Of a stretch of DNA of 64,000 bases, positions 56,179 to 64,000 are shown piece by piece. The translations under genes and the position numbers were made by a program. Position 1 is the first letter of the stretch. Each line of letters begins with the position of its first letter. Under the pieces are notes generated by a model that was not told the origin of the DNA, ran no database searches, and saw only the letters and a program-made list of their open reading frames with translations. The stretch spans positions 3,980,001 to 4,044,000 of the forward strand of contig NZ_CP125377.1 of NCBI RefSeq assembly GCF_034008315.1. Direction: 5' to 3'. This stretch comes from Pseudomonas sp. P8_241. Lineage in GTDB: Bacteria > Pseudomonadota > Gammaproteobacteria > Pseudomonadales > Pseudomonadaceae.

Positions 56179-56473
56179 CTGCTCCCACACGAAAATAGGC
56201 GGTCTGCAGACGACGGTAATCCCGCATCAGCAGCCCCTCCAGATCTGCGCGGCCGATGCTCGCCAAACTGCAAAACAGGACCATCTCCTGCTCTTCTTCG
56301 TTGGTCCCACCCTGCAACGTGGCGGCGCGCATCTCGCGCACTGTCGGTTCACGCAGGGTCAGTTTGTCGACCTGAATGCCATTCGCCTGGCTCGCTTTGG
56401 ATAACATGATGGTGGCAATACCATCGCCCAGTTGCAGCCACTTGGGCAGGACGTTGTCTTTTGTATTGCTCAT
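56165..56473 (-). CDS. tail assembly chaperone gpE
   Basis: A 102-residue protein matching phage tail assembly chaperones of the P2 E type (LPKWLQLGDGIATIMLSKAS, TLREPTVREMRAA, LEGLLMRDYRRLQTAYF). It coats the tape measure protein before tube polymerisation. The 3' end overlaps a second frame, E'. Confidence 0.88.
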   Translation of the reverse strand: MSNTKDNVLPKWLQLGDGIATIMLSKASQANGIQVDKLTLREPTVREMRAATLQGGTNEEEQEMVLFCSLASIGRADLEGLLMRDYRRLQTAYFRVGADDGV

Positions 56474-56484
56474 GGTGTGGCTCC

Positions 56485-56988
56485 TTACATGCCCAGGGCA
56501 GACCGCACGGCGGCCAGTTGGTCGACACCGTCGATGACGCGGATCGAGTTGAGGGGATCGATTTCAAACATCACGCTGCCGTCGATCTCCAGTTTGTAAT
56601 AGGTCACCGCGACGGCGTACTTGAACTCGCCTTTTTCACCCGGTTTCCAGTCCCCCGGATCGACTTCCTTGAGGCTGCCGCGCAGGGTGGCGACCACCGA
56701 CTTGACCGAGCCTTTCTGGCCTTTGAATGCGCCGCGGAACGAGGCGTTGAATCCGGTCAGGTCAGACTGGCCAAAGAACTTCAGCACTTCGCGGCGCACG
56801 CCATTGGTGAGGAAGCTCGCTTCCAGCTTTTCCATACCCATGTCGAGTTCCACCGCGGCGTCCATACCACCCGCTCTGTACTCGTCGGTTTTGAGGGTCA
56901 GCTTGGGCAGGGTCAGGCTCGGCACATCGCCTTGCAGGCTGATGCCGTCGACGAACAGATTGGTGTTGTAGAGCACTTCCGGAATCAT
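56485..56988 (-). CDS. major tail tube protein (P2 gpFII-like)
   Basis: A 167-residue protein typical of FII (MIPEVLYNTNLFVDGISLQG, in part; AELDMGMEKLEASF-like centre; ATLRGSLKEVDPGDWKPG near 105). It polymerises into the inner tube of the contractile tail. It is 12 bases downstream of the sheath gene. Confidence 0.93.
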   Translation of the reverse strand: MIPEVLYNTNLFVDGISLQGDVPSLTLPKLTLKTDEYRAGGMDAAVELDMGMEKLEASFLTNGVRREVLKFFGQSDLTGFNASFRGAFKGQKGSVKSVVATLRGSLKEVDPGDWKPGEKGEFKYAVAVTYYKLEIDGSVMFEIDPLNSIRVIDGVDQLAAVRSALGM

Positions 56989-57000
56989 AAAGCGGCCTCC

Positions 57001-58164
57001 TTAGGCAGCGGTATCCAGCACTTCAGTGATCCACTGATCGGTCACCTCCACGCGGAAATTCGGGTTTTCGGCCGGCGGCACGTCGGTGAAACGGATGTTC
57101 CAGTACACCTTGCCGTCGCTGAGTTCGCTGGACGTATTCAGCTCCTCGTCGGCATACACCTCGAAGTTAATGATCGCGCCCTGATTTTTCAGGTCGCGCA
57201 TGAACGCCTGCAGGCCTTCGGTCACGTCCTTGACGTAGGTCGCGGTGATCGAGCGGTCCACCGCCCACTTGTGTGCGTAGAGGATGGCGTCCATGACGAT
57301 ATCCAGCGTGCGCACACGGGTGACGAACTTCCATTTCGGGTCGCTGGACAGCGTACGGTTGCCCCACAGCCGGTAGCCGTCATCACGAATGATCGTGGTA
57401 ATGTTGGCGTTGTTCAGCAGGTTGGCCCGGCAAGAGGGATCGCCGTCTAGAAACTCAATCGGCCGCGTGGTGCCCGTGATGCCGACGAATTCCTTGTTCG
57501 ACGGCGAAGCCCAGAAACCGTAAGTGGCATCGGTCCAGGCAAACAAACCGGCGGTCCAGGCCGAAGCCGGCGCGTTGATCGTGGCACTGGTCCCGGTGTC
57601 CCAGAACTGCACCCCCGGATCGACCATGTAGGCATGCTTGCTGCCGAAGTTGGCGGCATACTCAATGGCCGCTTCGTCGGTGGTGTTCGGCCCGTCAATG
57701 ATGGCCATGGCGCGCATCTTGTCGCCCAGCGCGACCAGCTCGGTGGCTACCGCCAGCGTCGCCGAGTACTGCGGCGTCACCAACAGCCGCGGCTGTGCGT
57801 TGAATTGGCTTTTGCCGTTGAGCAACGCCTGCATGCCGGTCCGGCTACCGTCGGCCCATACCCCGCCGATGATGGCCGACAGTTGCTCCGCCTCGTCCTC
57901 CAGGACGGGCACACCGACGGCAACAATCACGGCCTTGGCCCGTTTGAAAATGGCCTTGCAGTCCTGGGTGATCGCCGCATCCGGGCCCCAGGCGGCAACC
58001 GCTTCGCTTTCGCGAGTAATCAGCAGCAGTTCGTTGGCCGCGGCGGCGGCCGGTGGCCCCACGGTGAAGGTGTTGCACAGGCCGATGATCGATGCGGACG
58101 GAGTGGCAATATGACGTGCCCCGGTGTCCACCAGCGTCACGGTGACGCCGTGAAAGAAACTCAT
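57001..58164 (-). CDS. tail sheath protein (P2 gpFI-like)
   Basis: A 387-residue contractile sheath subunit with FFHGVTVTLVDTGARHI at the N-terminus and the conserved C-terminal domain (AVDRSITATYVKDVTEGLQAFM, in part; VYWNIRFTDVPPAENPNFRVEVT, in part). The ATG at 58164 has GGAG at 8 bases. An upstream extension would run into the hairpin at 58184. Confidence 0.94.
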   Translation of the reverse strand: MSFFHGVTVTLVDTGARHIATPSASIIGLCNTFTVGPPAAAAANELLLITRESEAVAAWGPDAAITQDCKAIFKRAKAVIVAVGVPVLEDEAEQLSAIIGGVWADGSRTGMQALLNGKSQFNAQPRLLVTPQYSATLAVATELVALGDKMRAMAIIDGPNTTDEAAIEYAANFGSKHAYMVDPGVQFWDTGTSATINAPASAWTAGLFAWTDATYGFWASPSNKEFVGITGTTRPIEFLDGDPSCRANLLNNANITTIIRDDGYRLWGNRTLSSDPKWKFVTRVRTLDIVMDAILYAHKWAVDRSITATYVKDVTEGLQAFMRDLKNQGAIINFEVYADEELNTSSELSDGKVYWNIRFTDVPPAENPNFRVEVTDQWITEVLDTAA

Positions 58165-58183
58165 AGTGTGATCTCCAGAAACG

Positions 58184-58206
58184 AAAAAGCCCCGCATAAG
58201 CGAGGC
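58184..58206 (-). terminator. terminator-like hairpin between Tfa and sheath genes
   Basis: On the minus strand GCCTCGC-TTAT-GCGGGGC plus five T residues, 20 bases before the sheath start codon. Confidence 0.7.
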
Positions 58207-58240
58207 AGTGAATGAGGTGACACCCAAACTGAAACTTTTG

Positions 58241-58819
58241 TTAAGCAGCCGGCCTTACTGGACGCAGGGTGGAATCCGGAAAGGCTTGTGACTGGGGCCA
58301 ATTGCGAAGGTCCACGCGGTACTGGCGCCACTGAGTCGGTGTACCCACGGATGCAGGGTCAGCGTCCTCGGCCTTCAGCAGCTCGACATCGGCAACCTTC
58401 AGCTCGCTGTCACGCCACGACCGTTCGGTGTTAATGATGTGGACCGGAAGGTTGGGGCTTGGAGGAAGGGTCGACACATCAATGTCGTTTTCTTCAATGT
58501 ACCCAAACACAGCCAACGTAGCCGGCGCTGTATCGTCCGGGTTTGCACTGAACGGAATCCACCCATACGTTTCGTGAAGAATTTCACAGTCAACAATCCC
58601 ATCCTGAAACTGGGTTAACTCCCTGACTTGGTAGGCATAGGGTGGCGGGACTTCAGGTGGAGGCGGCGGTGGAGGTGGATCAAAGGGTTCTACAATTGGA
58701 TCGTTATCAATGTCGTCAGGCAATGTGAAACCCTCATGAATAGAGTGCTGTAAGCGGAACTTGCCGAATTGAGATAAGCCGTTAAGTGCCCAGTAAAAGG
58801 CGCTTAATTCGTCAGGCAA
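58241..58819 (-). CDS. tail fibre assembly chaperone (Tfa-like)
   Basis: A 192-residue protein. An N-terminal part (PDELSAFYWALNGLSQFGKF) and a C-terminal Tfa-type segment (WRDSELKVADVELLKAEDAD, in part; RQYRVDLRNWPQSQAFPDSTL, in part) are joined by a linker with eight consecutive prolines. Fibre chaperones cap or fold the fibre tip. It overlaps the fibre gene by 8 bases, the usual coupling. Confidence 0.85.
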   Translation of the reverse strand: MPDELSAFYWALNGLSQFGKFRLQHSIHEGFTLPDDIDNDPIVEPFDPPPPPPPPEVPPPYAYQVRELTQFQDGIVDCEILHETYGWIPFSANPDDTAPATLAVFGYIEENDIDVSTLPPSPNLPVHIINTERSWRDSELKVADVELLKAEDADPASVGTPTQWRQYRVDLRNWPQSQAFPDSTLRPVRPAA

Positions 58820-60929
58820 CCCTCATGCACAGGGTCACGGAGTCACCGGTCGAGGCATCCGAGTCGTTAACGCCGCCCATCAACATCCAAGTACCCGCCG
58901 GATTGCCATGATTCGACGTCGCCTGGCAGTCGGAAAAGAGCAGGTTTACCGCTGCAACCAAGGTGCCTGGCGCAGTGAGACCATTGCCACCGACTCGAAA
59001 GAGGCCATAGGTGCCTACTCCACCCACAGGCTGACTGCCAAGGGTGGACATGAGGCTCCAGAAGGTTGGGAAGTTGGCGGCTAGGTAGGTGCTTAACCAT
59101 CCGCCCCATGTAGGGCCATAGGAGTTGCCAAGGGCATCGAAAGTCGCAGTGCCGTAGCCGGTGGATACACCAACACCCGAGTAGAGGCCGGTATGTCCAG
59201 TAATGTTGGCCTGCGCAATGATGTTGTTCCAGAAGGTGCCATCACCCGATACGGTGATTCCGTTGACAAACGCAGGGGCTTTCAAGAGGGCAAGGCCACC
59301 AAGATCGGTGGTATCAACCGTAACCTTCAAGCCTGTGTCCGACCATCCGATGAAAATCTTGCTATTGCCTTGTCCGGTACCGCCACCTTGCTGGACTGGG
59401 GTGAAGCCGAGGGCGGGTTGATATGAGACGGGGTTAAAGTTTTCACTGTCCCAAACCGTAACCCACGGTTCCCAAACACCGGCATTCATGCTCCGCTCAT
59501 ATCTAGGGCCGCCAACAGTGAACGCCTCTTGAAATGCATATTCCCCCGGCGCACCCGCGGACACACGAATCCAGCCGTAATACTCATCTTGCGGCCCCCC
59601 CGTGCCAGCACTCACGTAATAAAGCGCGCTAATGAGGCTTAAGAGGTCAATATTTCCATTAGGTAGGCTAAGAGCCGGTCCTCCCACCCCGAAGGCTCCA
59701 ACCATCATCAACGCCTGAGCCGTGACATCATCAGAGCTAATTTGCGCATTTTTGTACGCGGCGGTCCCCAGCCCCAGATCATCACCAGTCAACTGGTCAC
59801 CCGCTGTCACCAAACCTTTTTCATCAACGGTAACGCTGGAATAGGTGCCCGCCACAACGCCGCTATCGACCAACGTTATTGCTATGTCAGCGTCGTCGGT
59901 TCCATCAAACGACGCGCTGCCGGTGGCCGCCCCGGTGATGCGCAGCGTACGCTCTGTTTCCAGTTGGGTGGCCGCCACGGCAGTACCGTCCACGGGCAAA
60001 GCATCGGTGATGCCGTAACCGTCGAGGGTGGTCGGGTTGGTGCCGGCGATCACCCGGCCAAGGGCATCCACGGTGACACTGCGAAAGGTATCCACACCGG
60101 CCCCGCTGCCACCCGCAATCAGTTCGAATTGCAAACCGGTGGTGCCAAGGGTAACCGGCGCGTCGGTGACCAGTTGCCAGAGGCTGTCGCCGTTGACAGT
60201 GCCCTGCTCCACCTGAATAAACAGTCCCGGAGTCACTTCCAGGCTGTTGTCGGCATCGGCCGCCCGTTCCCAGCCTTCGGCGCTGACAACATAGACACCG
60301 TTGTCCTGTGCCTCTTCTTGCGCGGTCACCAGCACGCGATCCCCCACCACCACCGCCACGTCATCGATGGTTTGCACATTGCTCAGGGCAATGGCGGCAG
60401 TCGCCGCCACCCGCGCTGACTGCTTGTGATCCAGTTTGGCCAGCGCCTCGCTGATAGCCAGATCGACGTATTCACGCGTGGCCAGCACCACCGCCGGATC
60501 GATCTTCAGCACGATGTTCGCCGAGCTGCTGACGATGAAGTTCATCCGCACGACCTGGGTCTTGCCACTGCCTTGGTCGAGCAATGGCTTGTAGCTCGGC
60601 GCACAGTTGGCCACCGCCACCAGGTCGCCGTCGACATCGTACAGGCCGATTTCGCGGATCCACTCACCGCCGACTTCCGGCGGAATGATCTGCTCGGTGA
60701 TCACGGTGTTGGGATTGGCCGGATCGACGCGGATCTGGTTGATCGGCGCCCGGCGCCATTCGTGGATCAACTGAGTTTGCAGACGGTCGGGTATCGGGTC
60801 GGTGCCGTTGGCATCCCCCAGGCCCATCTCGGTGAACATCCAGTCCAGGCCCATGGCGATGGCATTGGCATGCTTGGCTTCACCGACCGCCGTGAGAATG
60901 GCAAAAAACTGACTGGTTTTATCAATCAT
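58812..60929 (-). CDS. tail fibre protein (P2 gpH/DUF3751-type)
   Basis: A 705-residue fibre. The N-terminal DUF3751 domain (about residues 1-160; KTSQFFAILTAVGEAKHANA, in part; EIGLYDVDGDLVAVANCAPSYKP, in part) anchors it to the baseplate. A beta-rich shaft follows (GTVNGDSLWQLVTDAPVTLG, in part), then a receptor-binding tip ending SVTLCMRVA. ATG at 60929 overlaps the gpI stop by 8 bases. The C-terminal half should determine host range and is the least conserved part. Confidence 0.9.
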   Translation of the reverse strand: MIDKTSQFFAILTAVGEAKHANAIAMGLDWMFTEMGLGDANGTDPIPDRLQTQLIHEWRRAPINQIRVDPANPNTVITEQIIPPEVGGEWIREIGLYDVDGDLVAVANCAPSYKPLLDQGSGKTQVVRMNFIVSSSANIVLKIDPAVVLATREYVDLAISEALAKLDHKQSARVAATAAIALSNVQTIDDVAVVVGDRVLVTAQEEAQDNGVYVVSAEGWERAADADNSLEVTPGLFIQVEQGTVNGDSLWQLVTDAPVTLGTTGLQFELIAGGSGAGVDTFRSVTVDALGRVIAGTNPTTLDGYGITDALPVDGTAVAATQLETERTLRITGAATGSASFDGTDDADIAITLVDSGVVAGTYSSVTVDEKGLVTAGDQLTGDDLGLGTAAYKNAQISSDDVTAQALMMVGAFGVGGPALSLPNGNIDLLSLISALYYVSAGTGGPQDEYYGWIRVSAGAPGEYAFQEAFTVGGPRYERSMNAGVWEPWVTVWDSENFNPVSYQPALGFTPVQQGGGTGQGNSKIFIGWSDTGLKVTVDTTDLGGLALLKAPAFVNGITVSGDGTFWNNIIAQANITGHTGLYSGVGVSTGYGTATFDALGNSYGPTWGGWLSTYLAANFPTFWSLMSTLGSQPVGGVGTYGLFRVGGNGLTAPGTLVAAVNLLFSDCQATSNHGNPAGTWMLMGGVNDSDASTGDSVTLCMRVA

Positions 60930-61533
60930 AGGGATAAACATCCAAAGTATCGGTTTCATCGACGCACAGCGCCGGGCCAAAAGAGCCGGTCACGTCGATG
61001 TCTTTCGGCGCCGGGGGGTACACATCGATTTCTTCGCCTTCTTGCACACACACGGCAATGCCCAGCACCCCTTCGGTTTGCAGACTGAGCGCCAGATGGG
61101 TCATGTGCCGGCTGACCGGACGGGCGTCATCGATCAGCCACGCCAGTTCCTCGTACAATTCCTCGGTGATGCCGGCATCATTCAGCCCCACCTCGAGGGA
61201 AAAGGTACCGGGCACGCCTTCCGGCACGGTGTCGAACCACTCGACCACGTCGATCAGGTAGCCCAAGGGCTCGACCACCCGGCGCAATGAACCGATGGTG
61301 CCTTTGCGTGCGTGCACGTCGTAGGCCGACCGGATCGCCGTGCGCTTGGCCTCCGGTGTCCAGGTGTTATTCCAGCGGTCCACCGACCAGGACCAGGCCA
61401 GGTACGGCATCAAGTGTTCGGGGCAGGTATCGGCGTTGTACAAACTGCGCAGCGGTATCAACGTGTTTTCGTGGTTGGCCGCTTCCACGGCCAGCTCCAG
61501 CGGCGTGCTGTTGAGCGGTAACTGGCTGCTCAT
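60922..61533 (-). CDS. baseplate protein gpI (tail protein I)
   Basis: A 203-residue wedge component with the P2 gpI signature (LPLNSTPLELAVEAANHE, MPYLAWSWSVDRWNNTWTPEAKRTAIR, in part). It lies one base after gpJ and overlaps the fibre gene. Confidence 0.93.
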   Translation of the reverse strand: MSSQLPLNSTPLELAVEAANHENTLIPLRSLYNADTCPEHLMPYLAWSWSVDRWNNTWTPEAKRTAIRSAYDVHARKGTIGSLRRVVEPLGYLIDVVEWFDTVPEGVPGTFSLEVGLNDAGITEELYEELAWLIDDARPVSRHMTHLALSLQTEGVLGIAVCVQEGEEIDVYPPAPKDIDVTGSFGPALCVDETDTLDVYPYD

Positions 61534-61534
61534 G

Positions 61535-62413
61535 TCAGGCTCCCAGCGTCACGCTGTAACCGGTGCAATACGCCGCCTCGGACTTGCTCGGTTTGATGTC
61601 GGCCCAGTCCAGCAGCTCGACTCGGGCGATACCGGGTATGTGCAACTGTGCATCGATCCCCGAGCGCGCCACTTCCAAGCCCAGGCGACGACGCGGGTTG
61701 ATCCACTCGCTCAGGCGTTTCTGGCTTTCGGCCAGATAGGCTTCGTTTTCCGGACCGGGTGCCTGCGGGTACAGCACCGCTTCAATGCGGTAGTCGATCA
61801 CCACAGCACTCTGCACTGTGAGACGGTCGGCCACGGGCCGGACGTCTTCATCATTGAGGTGCAGCCGGACCTCTTCCAGCAGCTCCGGCGAGGCGGCGCC
61901 ACTGCCGTCCAGGCTGAGCACGGTGACCACTACCTCCGCCGGTGCCGGACTTTCCGCCGTGGCATCGGCCACCAGCCCCGAGGCGTTGCGGGCATGCAGG
62001 ATGTAGCTGTTGCGCGGTCCGGCGGTGGTCAAGCCTTCATACGACATCTGCACCCGCTCGCGAAGGGCATCGTCTTCCTCCAGCACCTGCGGCGTCGGCG
62101 GCACCGTGCTCGAATCTCCCGCCTGAATCACCAGACGCTGCAGATTGACGTTGGCGGCCAGGTGATCGAGGTCGCCGCGCACGGCGTGGGCCAACAGCAA
62201 GGCCTTGCCCGCGTCGTTGACCCGCGCCCGATTCTGCACGGCGCCGTACGCGGCCTGTTCGATCAGCTTGAGCACCGGGTCGCTTTCCAGTTCCGCGCTC
62301 CAGTTGTCGCCCATGCTCAGGCGGAAGGCTTCCAGCTTCTCCTGGTAGACCACTTCAAAGTCAAGGTCCTCCAGCACTTGCGGCGGCGGCAGTGCTGCCA
62401 GTTCCATGGTCAT
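61535..62413 (-). CDS. baseplate assembly protein gpJ
   Basis: A 292-residue protein of the Baseplate_J family (LEDLDFEVVYQEKLEAFR, GLTTAGPRNSYILHARNAS, AEVVVTVLSLDGSGAASPELL, in part). It is the main baseplate wedge. It overlaps gpW by 4 bases. Confidence 0.94.
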   Translation of the reverse strand: MTMELAALPPPQVLEDLDFEVVYQEKLEAFRLSMGDNWSAELESDPVLKLIEQAAYGAVQNRARVNDAGKALLLAHAVRGDLDHLAANVNLQRLVIQAGDSSTVPPTPQVLEEDDALRERVQMSYEGLTTAGPRNSYILHARNASGLVADATAESPAPAEVVVTVLSLDGSGAASPELLEEVRLHLNDEDVRPVADRLTVQSAVVIDYRIEAVLYPQAPGPENEAYLAESQKRLSEWINPRRRLGLEVARSGIDAQLHIPGIARVELLDWADIKPSKSEAAYCTGYSVTLGA

Positions 62414-62745
62414 GCGGACACCTCCAAAGTCACATCACTGCCCAGGTACTGCCCGGTCAGCTCGAACGTAATACGCCCGTCGAGGATGGCCACGGCGCGC
62501 ACCCGGCCCAGCTTCAGGCGTGGCTCCCACCGCCCGAGCGTGCTCGCCACTTCGGCCTGCACGGCACTTTTCCAGCCGTCATTGACCGGCAGGTCGACAA
62601 AGCGCCGCAGCTTGCTGCCGTATTCCGAGCGCATGCGCCGGCTGCCCAACGGCGTGGACAAAATGTCCTCGATGGACTGGCGCAGGTGATCGAGGCCGGA
62701 AATGAGCTGACCGGTGCGGCGGTCCAAGCCGATCATCCCAAGCAT
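62410..62745 (-). CDS. baseplate assembly protein gpW (GPW/gp25 family)
   Basis: A 111-residue lysozyme-like-fold baseplate protein (MIGLDRRTGQLISGLDHLRQ, in part; ILSTPLGSRRMRSEYGSKL). ATG at 62745 has GAGGG at 8 bases, inside the end of the upstream ORF. Confidence 0.92.
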   Translation of the reverse strand: MLGMIGLDRRTGQLISGLDHLRQSIEDILSTPLGSRRMRSEYGSKLRRFVDLPVNDGWKSAVQAEVASTLGRWEPRLKLGRVRAVAILDGRITFELTGQYLGSDVTLEVSA

Positions 62746-62749
62746 TGGA

Positions 62750-62971
62750 TCAGCCCTCGACCGCGACAAAGTCCTTACGGCCGCGCAAATACTCCAGCGC
62801 GACCGCGTCATCCGAAGCCACCGCCACCTGCGCCTTTTCCACTTTCAAGGTGCGCTCGGTCTCCAGCAGGACCAGCACCCGCGAGGTGTATAAGGTGTCG
62901 CGAAAGACGCTCAACGTGGCCGGCGCCGGCGCCTCGGTGGTAGTTGGGACGTCCTTGGTTTTACTGGTCAT
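62750..62971 (-). CDS. small unassigned phage protein between gpV and gpW
   Basis: A 73-residue protein with a polar, Pro/Thr/Ala-rich N-terminus (TSKTKDVPTTTEAPAPATLS, in part) and a basic C-terminal half. GGAG at 6 bases supports the ATG at 62971. P2 and R-pyocins have no gene here. No known domain. Confidence 0.65.
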   Translation of the reverse strand: MTSKTKDVPTTTEAPAPATLSVFRDTLYTSRVLVLLETERTLKVEKAQVAVASDDAVALEYLRGRKDFVAVEG

Positions 62972-62988
62972 GGCTTTCTCCAGACATG

Positions 62989-63009
62989 AAAAAACCCGCA
63001 CGCGGCGGG
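62989..63009 (-). terminator. terminator-like hairpin after gpV
   Basis: On the minus strand CCCGC-CGCGT-GCGGG plus six T residues, between gpV and the next gene; nearly the same sequence as the hairpin at 52552. Confidence 0.78.
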
Positions 63010-63027
63010 CTGAAGGTGAATGTTCAC

Positions 63028-63588
63028 TCAATGCGAGTGGTTGTTGCTGTTGCCGCCGGCATCCATGATGGCGCCGGCGCCGGTGATGTCGCCGGACACG
63101 CTCAACGCACCGTCGATGCTCACCTCACCCGCCAGGGTGATCTGGCTGGCCGTCACCCGGATTTGATCCGGCGTCACTTCAATCAGCGAGCCACCGACCG
63201 TGATGGCCGCGCTCGTGCCGCCGGGTAACGCGATGCTGTAGGAGCCAGCCTCCCAGTCGTAGATCAGCGAGCCGCCATCGTCGAAGTACCAGGCCTCGAC
63301 ATGGTCACGGTTATCCGGCGGGGCCCCGGCGTTGCCATACAAGCCCGGGATAAAGGTGCCCATGGCCGGGTCACCGCTCGGGCTGAACAGCGCGCCCTGT
63401 TCATTCAGGCTGGGTGCGCGCCAATGACGGGCCTTGCCGGCGGCTAGGCTGTGCCAACGCACCCAGGCACTGACCCACGTACCGGCCTTGACCCGCACCC
63501 GAGCGGCCAGAAGATCGACGCCGACCACCACGCAGGGCAGCAGCATCGCCGCGATCATCCGGTCGTGTTCAGCGCTGACGTATCCCAT
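63028..63588 (-). CDS. baseplate spike protein gpV
   Basis: A 186-residue protein of the Phage_base_V family: OB-fold domain (VGVDLLAARVRVKAGTW) and a triple beta-helix C-terminus (ITVGGSLIEVTPDQIRVTAS, in part) ending GNSNNHSH. The terminal His-x-His is the iron-binding apex motif of P2-type spikes that pierce the outer membrane. Confidence 0.92.
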   Translation of the reverse strand: MGYVSAEHDRMIAAMLLPCVVVGVDLLAARVRVKAGTWVSAWVRWHSLAAGKARHWRAPSLNEQGALFSPSGDPAMGTFIPGLYGNAGAPPDNRDHVEAWYFDDGGSLIYDWEAGSYSIALPGGTSAAITVGGSLIEVTPDQIRVTASQITLAGEVSIDGALSVSGDITGAGAIMDAGGNSNNHSH

Positions 63589-64000
63589 GCCAGATCCTCC
63601 GGCGGAAAGTAGTGATCTTCATTGCCGGTACCGGTGCAGCCATCGACGTTCAGATACAGGGTGCCCGGAGGCTCGACAGGCCACAGCCACTCCACCTCAC
63701 CGAGGTGAATCTGCTGGGTCCACTCCACCGTCCATGCGGTGTAACCATCCAGCTCCGGTTTGGTCCAGTCTTGCCGCGAGGCCACAAACTGCGCCTGTTC
63801 GACGTTATCCAGCCCCCAGGTTTGCGCTCGCAATAGCACCGCAATCTGTGCCGCCAACTGGGCACCCAATTGCTGATGACGTGCCAGCTCGGGCGCGACA
63901 ATGGCCCGTGCTTCAAAACGCAACACCAACACCGTTTCACCGGTACCAATGTCTGTCCCAGGTTCAAACTCAACCGGCTCCAGAAACACCGCCGGCAGTG
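63555..64000 (-). CDS. phage tail/neck protein of unknown role (5' end outside window)
   Basis: The frame is open to the window edge; at least 148 residues, with a likely start upstream of 64000 (the GTG at 63989 has no ribosome site). Sequence includes VLVLRFEARAIVAPELARHQ and a Trp-rich middle (WTVEWTQQIHLGEVEWLWP). It ends inside gpV by 34 bases. In Pseudomonas P2-like elements an unassigned protein of this size precedes gpV; I give no function. Confidence 0.6.
   Translation of the reverse strand, partial: LPAVFLEPVEFEPGTDIGTGETVLVLRFEARAIVAPELARHQQLGAQLAAQIAVLLRAQTWGLDNVEQAQFVASRQDWTKPELDGYTAWTVEWTQQIHLGEVEWLWPVEPPGTLYLNVDGCTGTGNEDHYFPPEDLAWDTSALNTTG

Noticed and set aside
56053..56473. 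P2-like -1 frameshift for gpE/E'
   Set aside because: The -1 frame meets TGA just before the E' region (AGA TGA), and the E' frame is +1/-2 by coordinate count.
61340..62689. 449-codon plus-strand ORF opposite gpI, gpJ and gpW
   Set aside because: Shadow of three firmly identified baseplate genes.

Overview
The window looks like the chromosome of a Pseudomonas of the fluorescens group. The sequence is GC-rich. It carries a Pseudomonas-type bkdR/bkdA1A2B-lpdV operon followed by ilvE, a NosP-like FIST protein, an AlkC-type glycosylase, and at least ten intergenic REP pairs built on a core resembling GTAGGAGC(C/G)(G/A)GCTTGC. No database search was possible. All names rest on motifs, gene order and family knowledge.

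Layout. (1) 1-6206: a partial FIST (NosP-like) gene, a porin, then a sulfide-detoxification module: a TSUP exporter, a sulfide:quinone oxidoreductase, an ArsR/BigR-like persulfide sensor and a divergent persulfide dioxygenase. (2) 6351-13227: branched-chain amino acid catabolism (bkdR, bkdA1, bkdA2, bkdB, lpdV) and ilvE. (3) 13325-24379: an ArsR regulator divergent from an unusual cytochrome P450, a MEKHLA/FKBP pair, a Kef-type antiporter overlapping alkC, a LysR-GMC oxidoreductase-MHS transporter group, and a DUF427 gene. (4) 24527-31961: an eight-gene same-strand cluster with a GntR/UTRA regulator, an AprA-like flavoprotein, an AprB-like 2x[4Fe-4S] ferredoxin, an ABC importer whose binding protein ends in a NosL-like domain, a HEAT-repeat protein and a DUF971 protein. 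It reads as one system, probably for a sulfur or other oxyanion/organo-compound, and is the best candidate here for an undescribed pathway. (5) 32199-38272: Dyp peroxidase, GapN-like dehydrogenase, FUSC protein, EamA exporter with a divergent Lrp regulator, and a Bax-inhibitor-1 protein.

(6) 38395-50252: tRNA-Ser(UGA), then accessory DNA: an HNH nuclease, an orphan 69-residue ORF, a TetR regulator divergent from a TauD dioxygenase/class II aldolase/2-hydroxyacid dehydrogenase cluster, and a copper-efflux operon (cusF, cusA, cusB, cusC and a Met/Cys-rich leader gene). (7) 50512-64000: the late end of a P2-like contractile-tail module on the minus strand. Its order V-orf-W-J-I-fibre-Tfa-FI-FII-E-E'-T-U-X-D matches P2 and R-type pyocins. 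It ends with a Dam-like methylase behind a perfect LexA box. Whether this is a complete prophage or a tailocin cannot be told, because the capsid, regulatory and lysis regions would lie outside the window.

Noteworthy structure: a +1/-2 frame relation between gpE and E', three terminator-like hairpins inside the tail operon, REP-derived stop codons and a REP-derived C-terminal tail, several palindromic operators, and a P450 that lacks the I-helix threonine.
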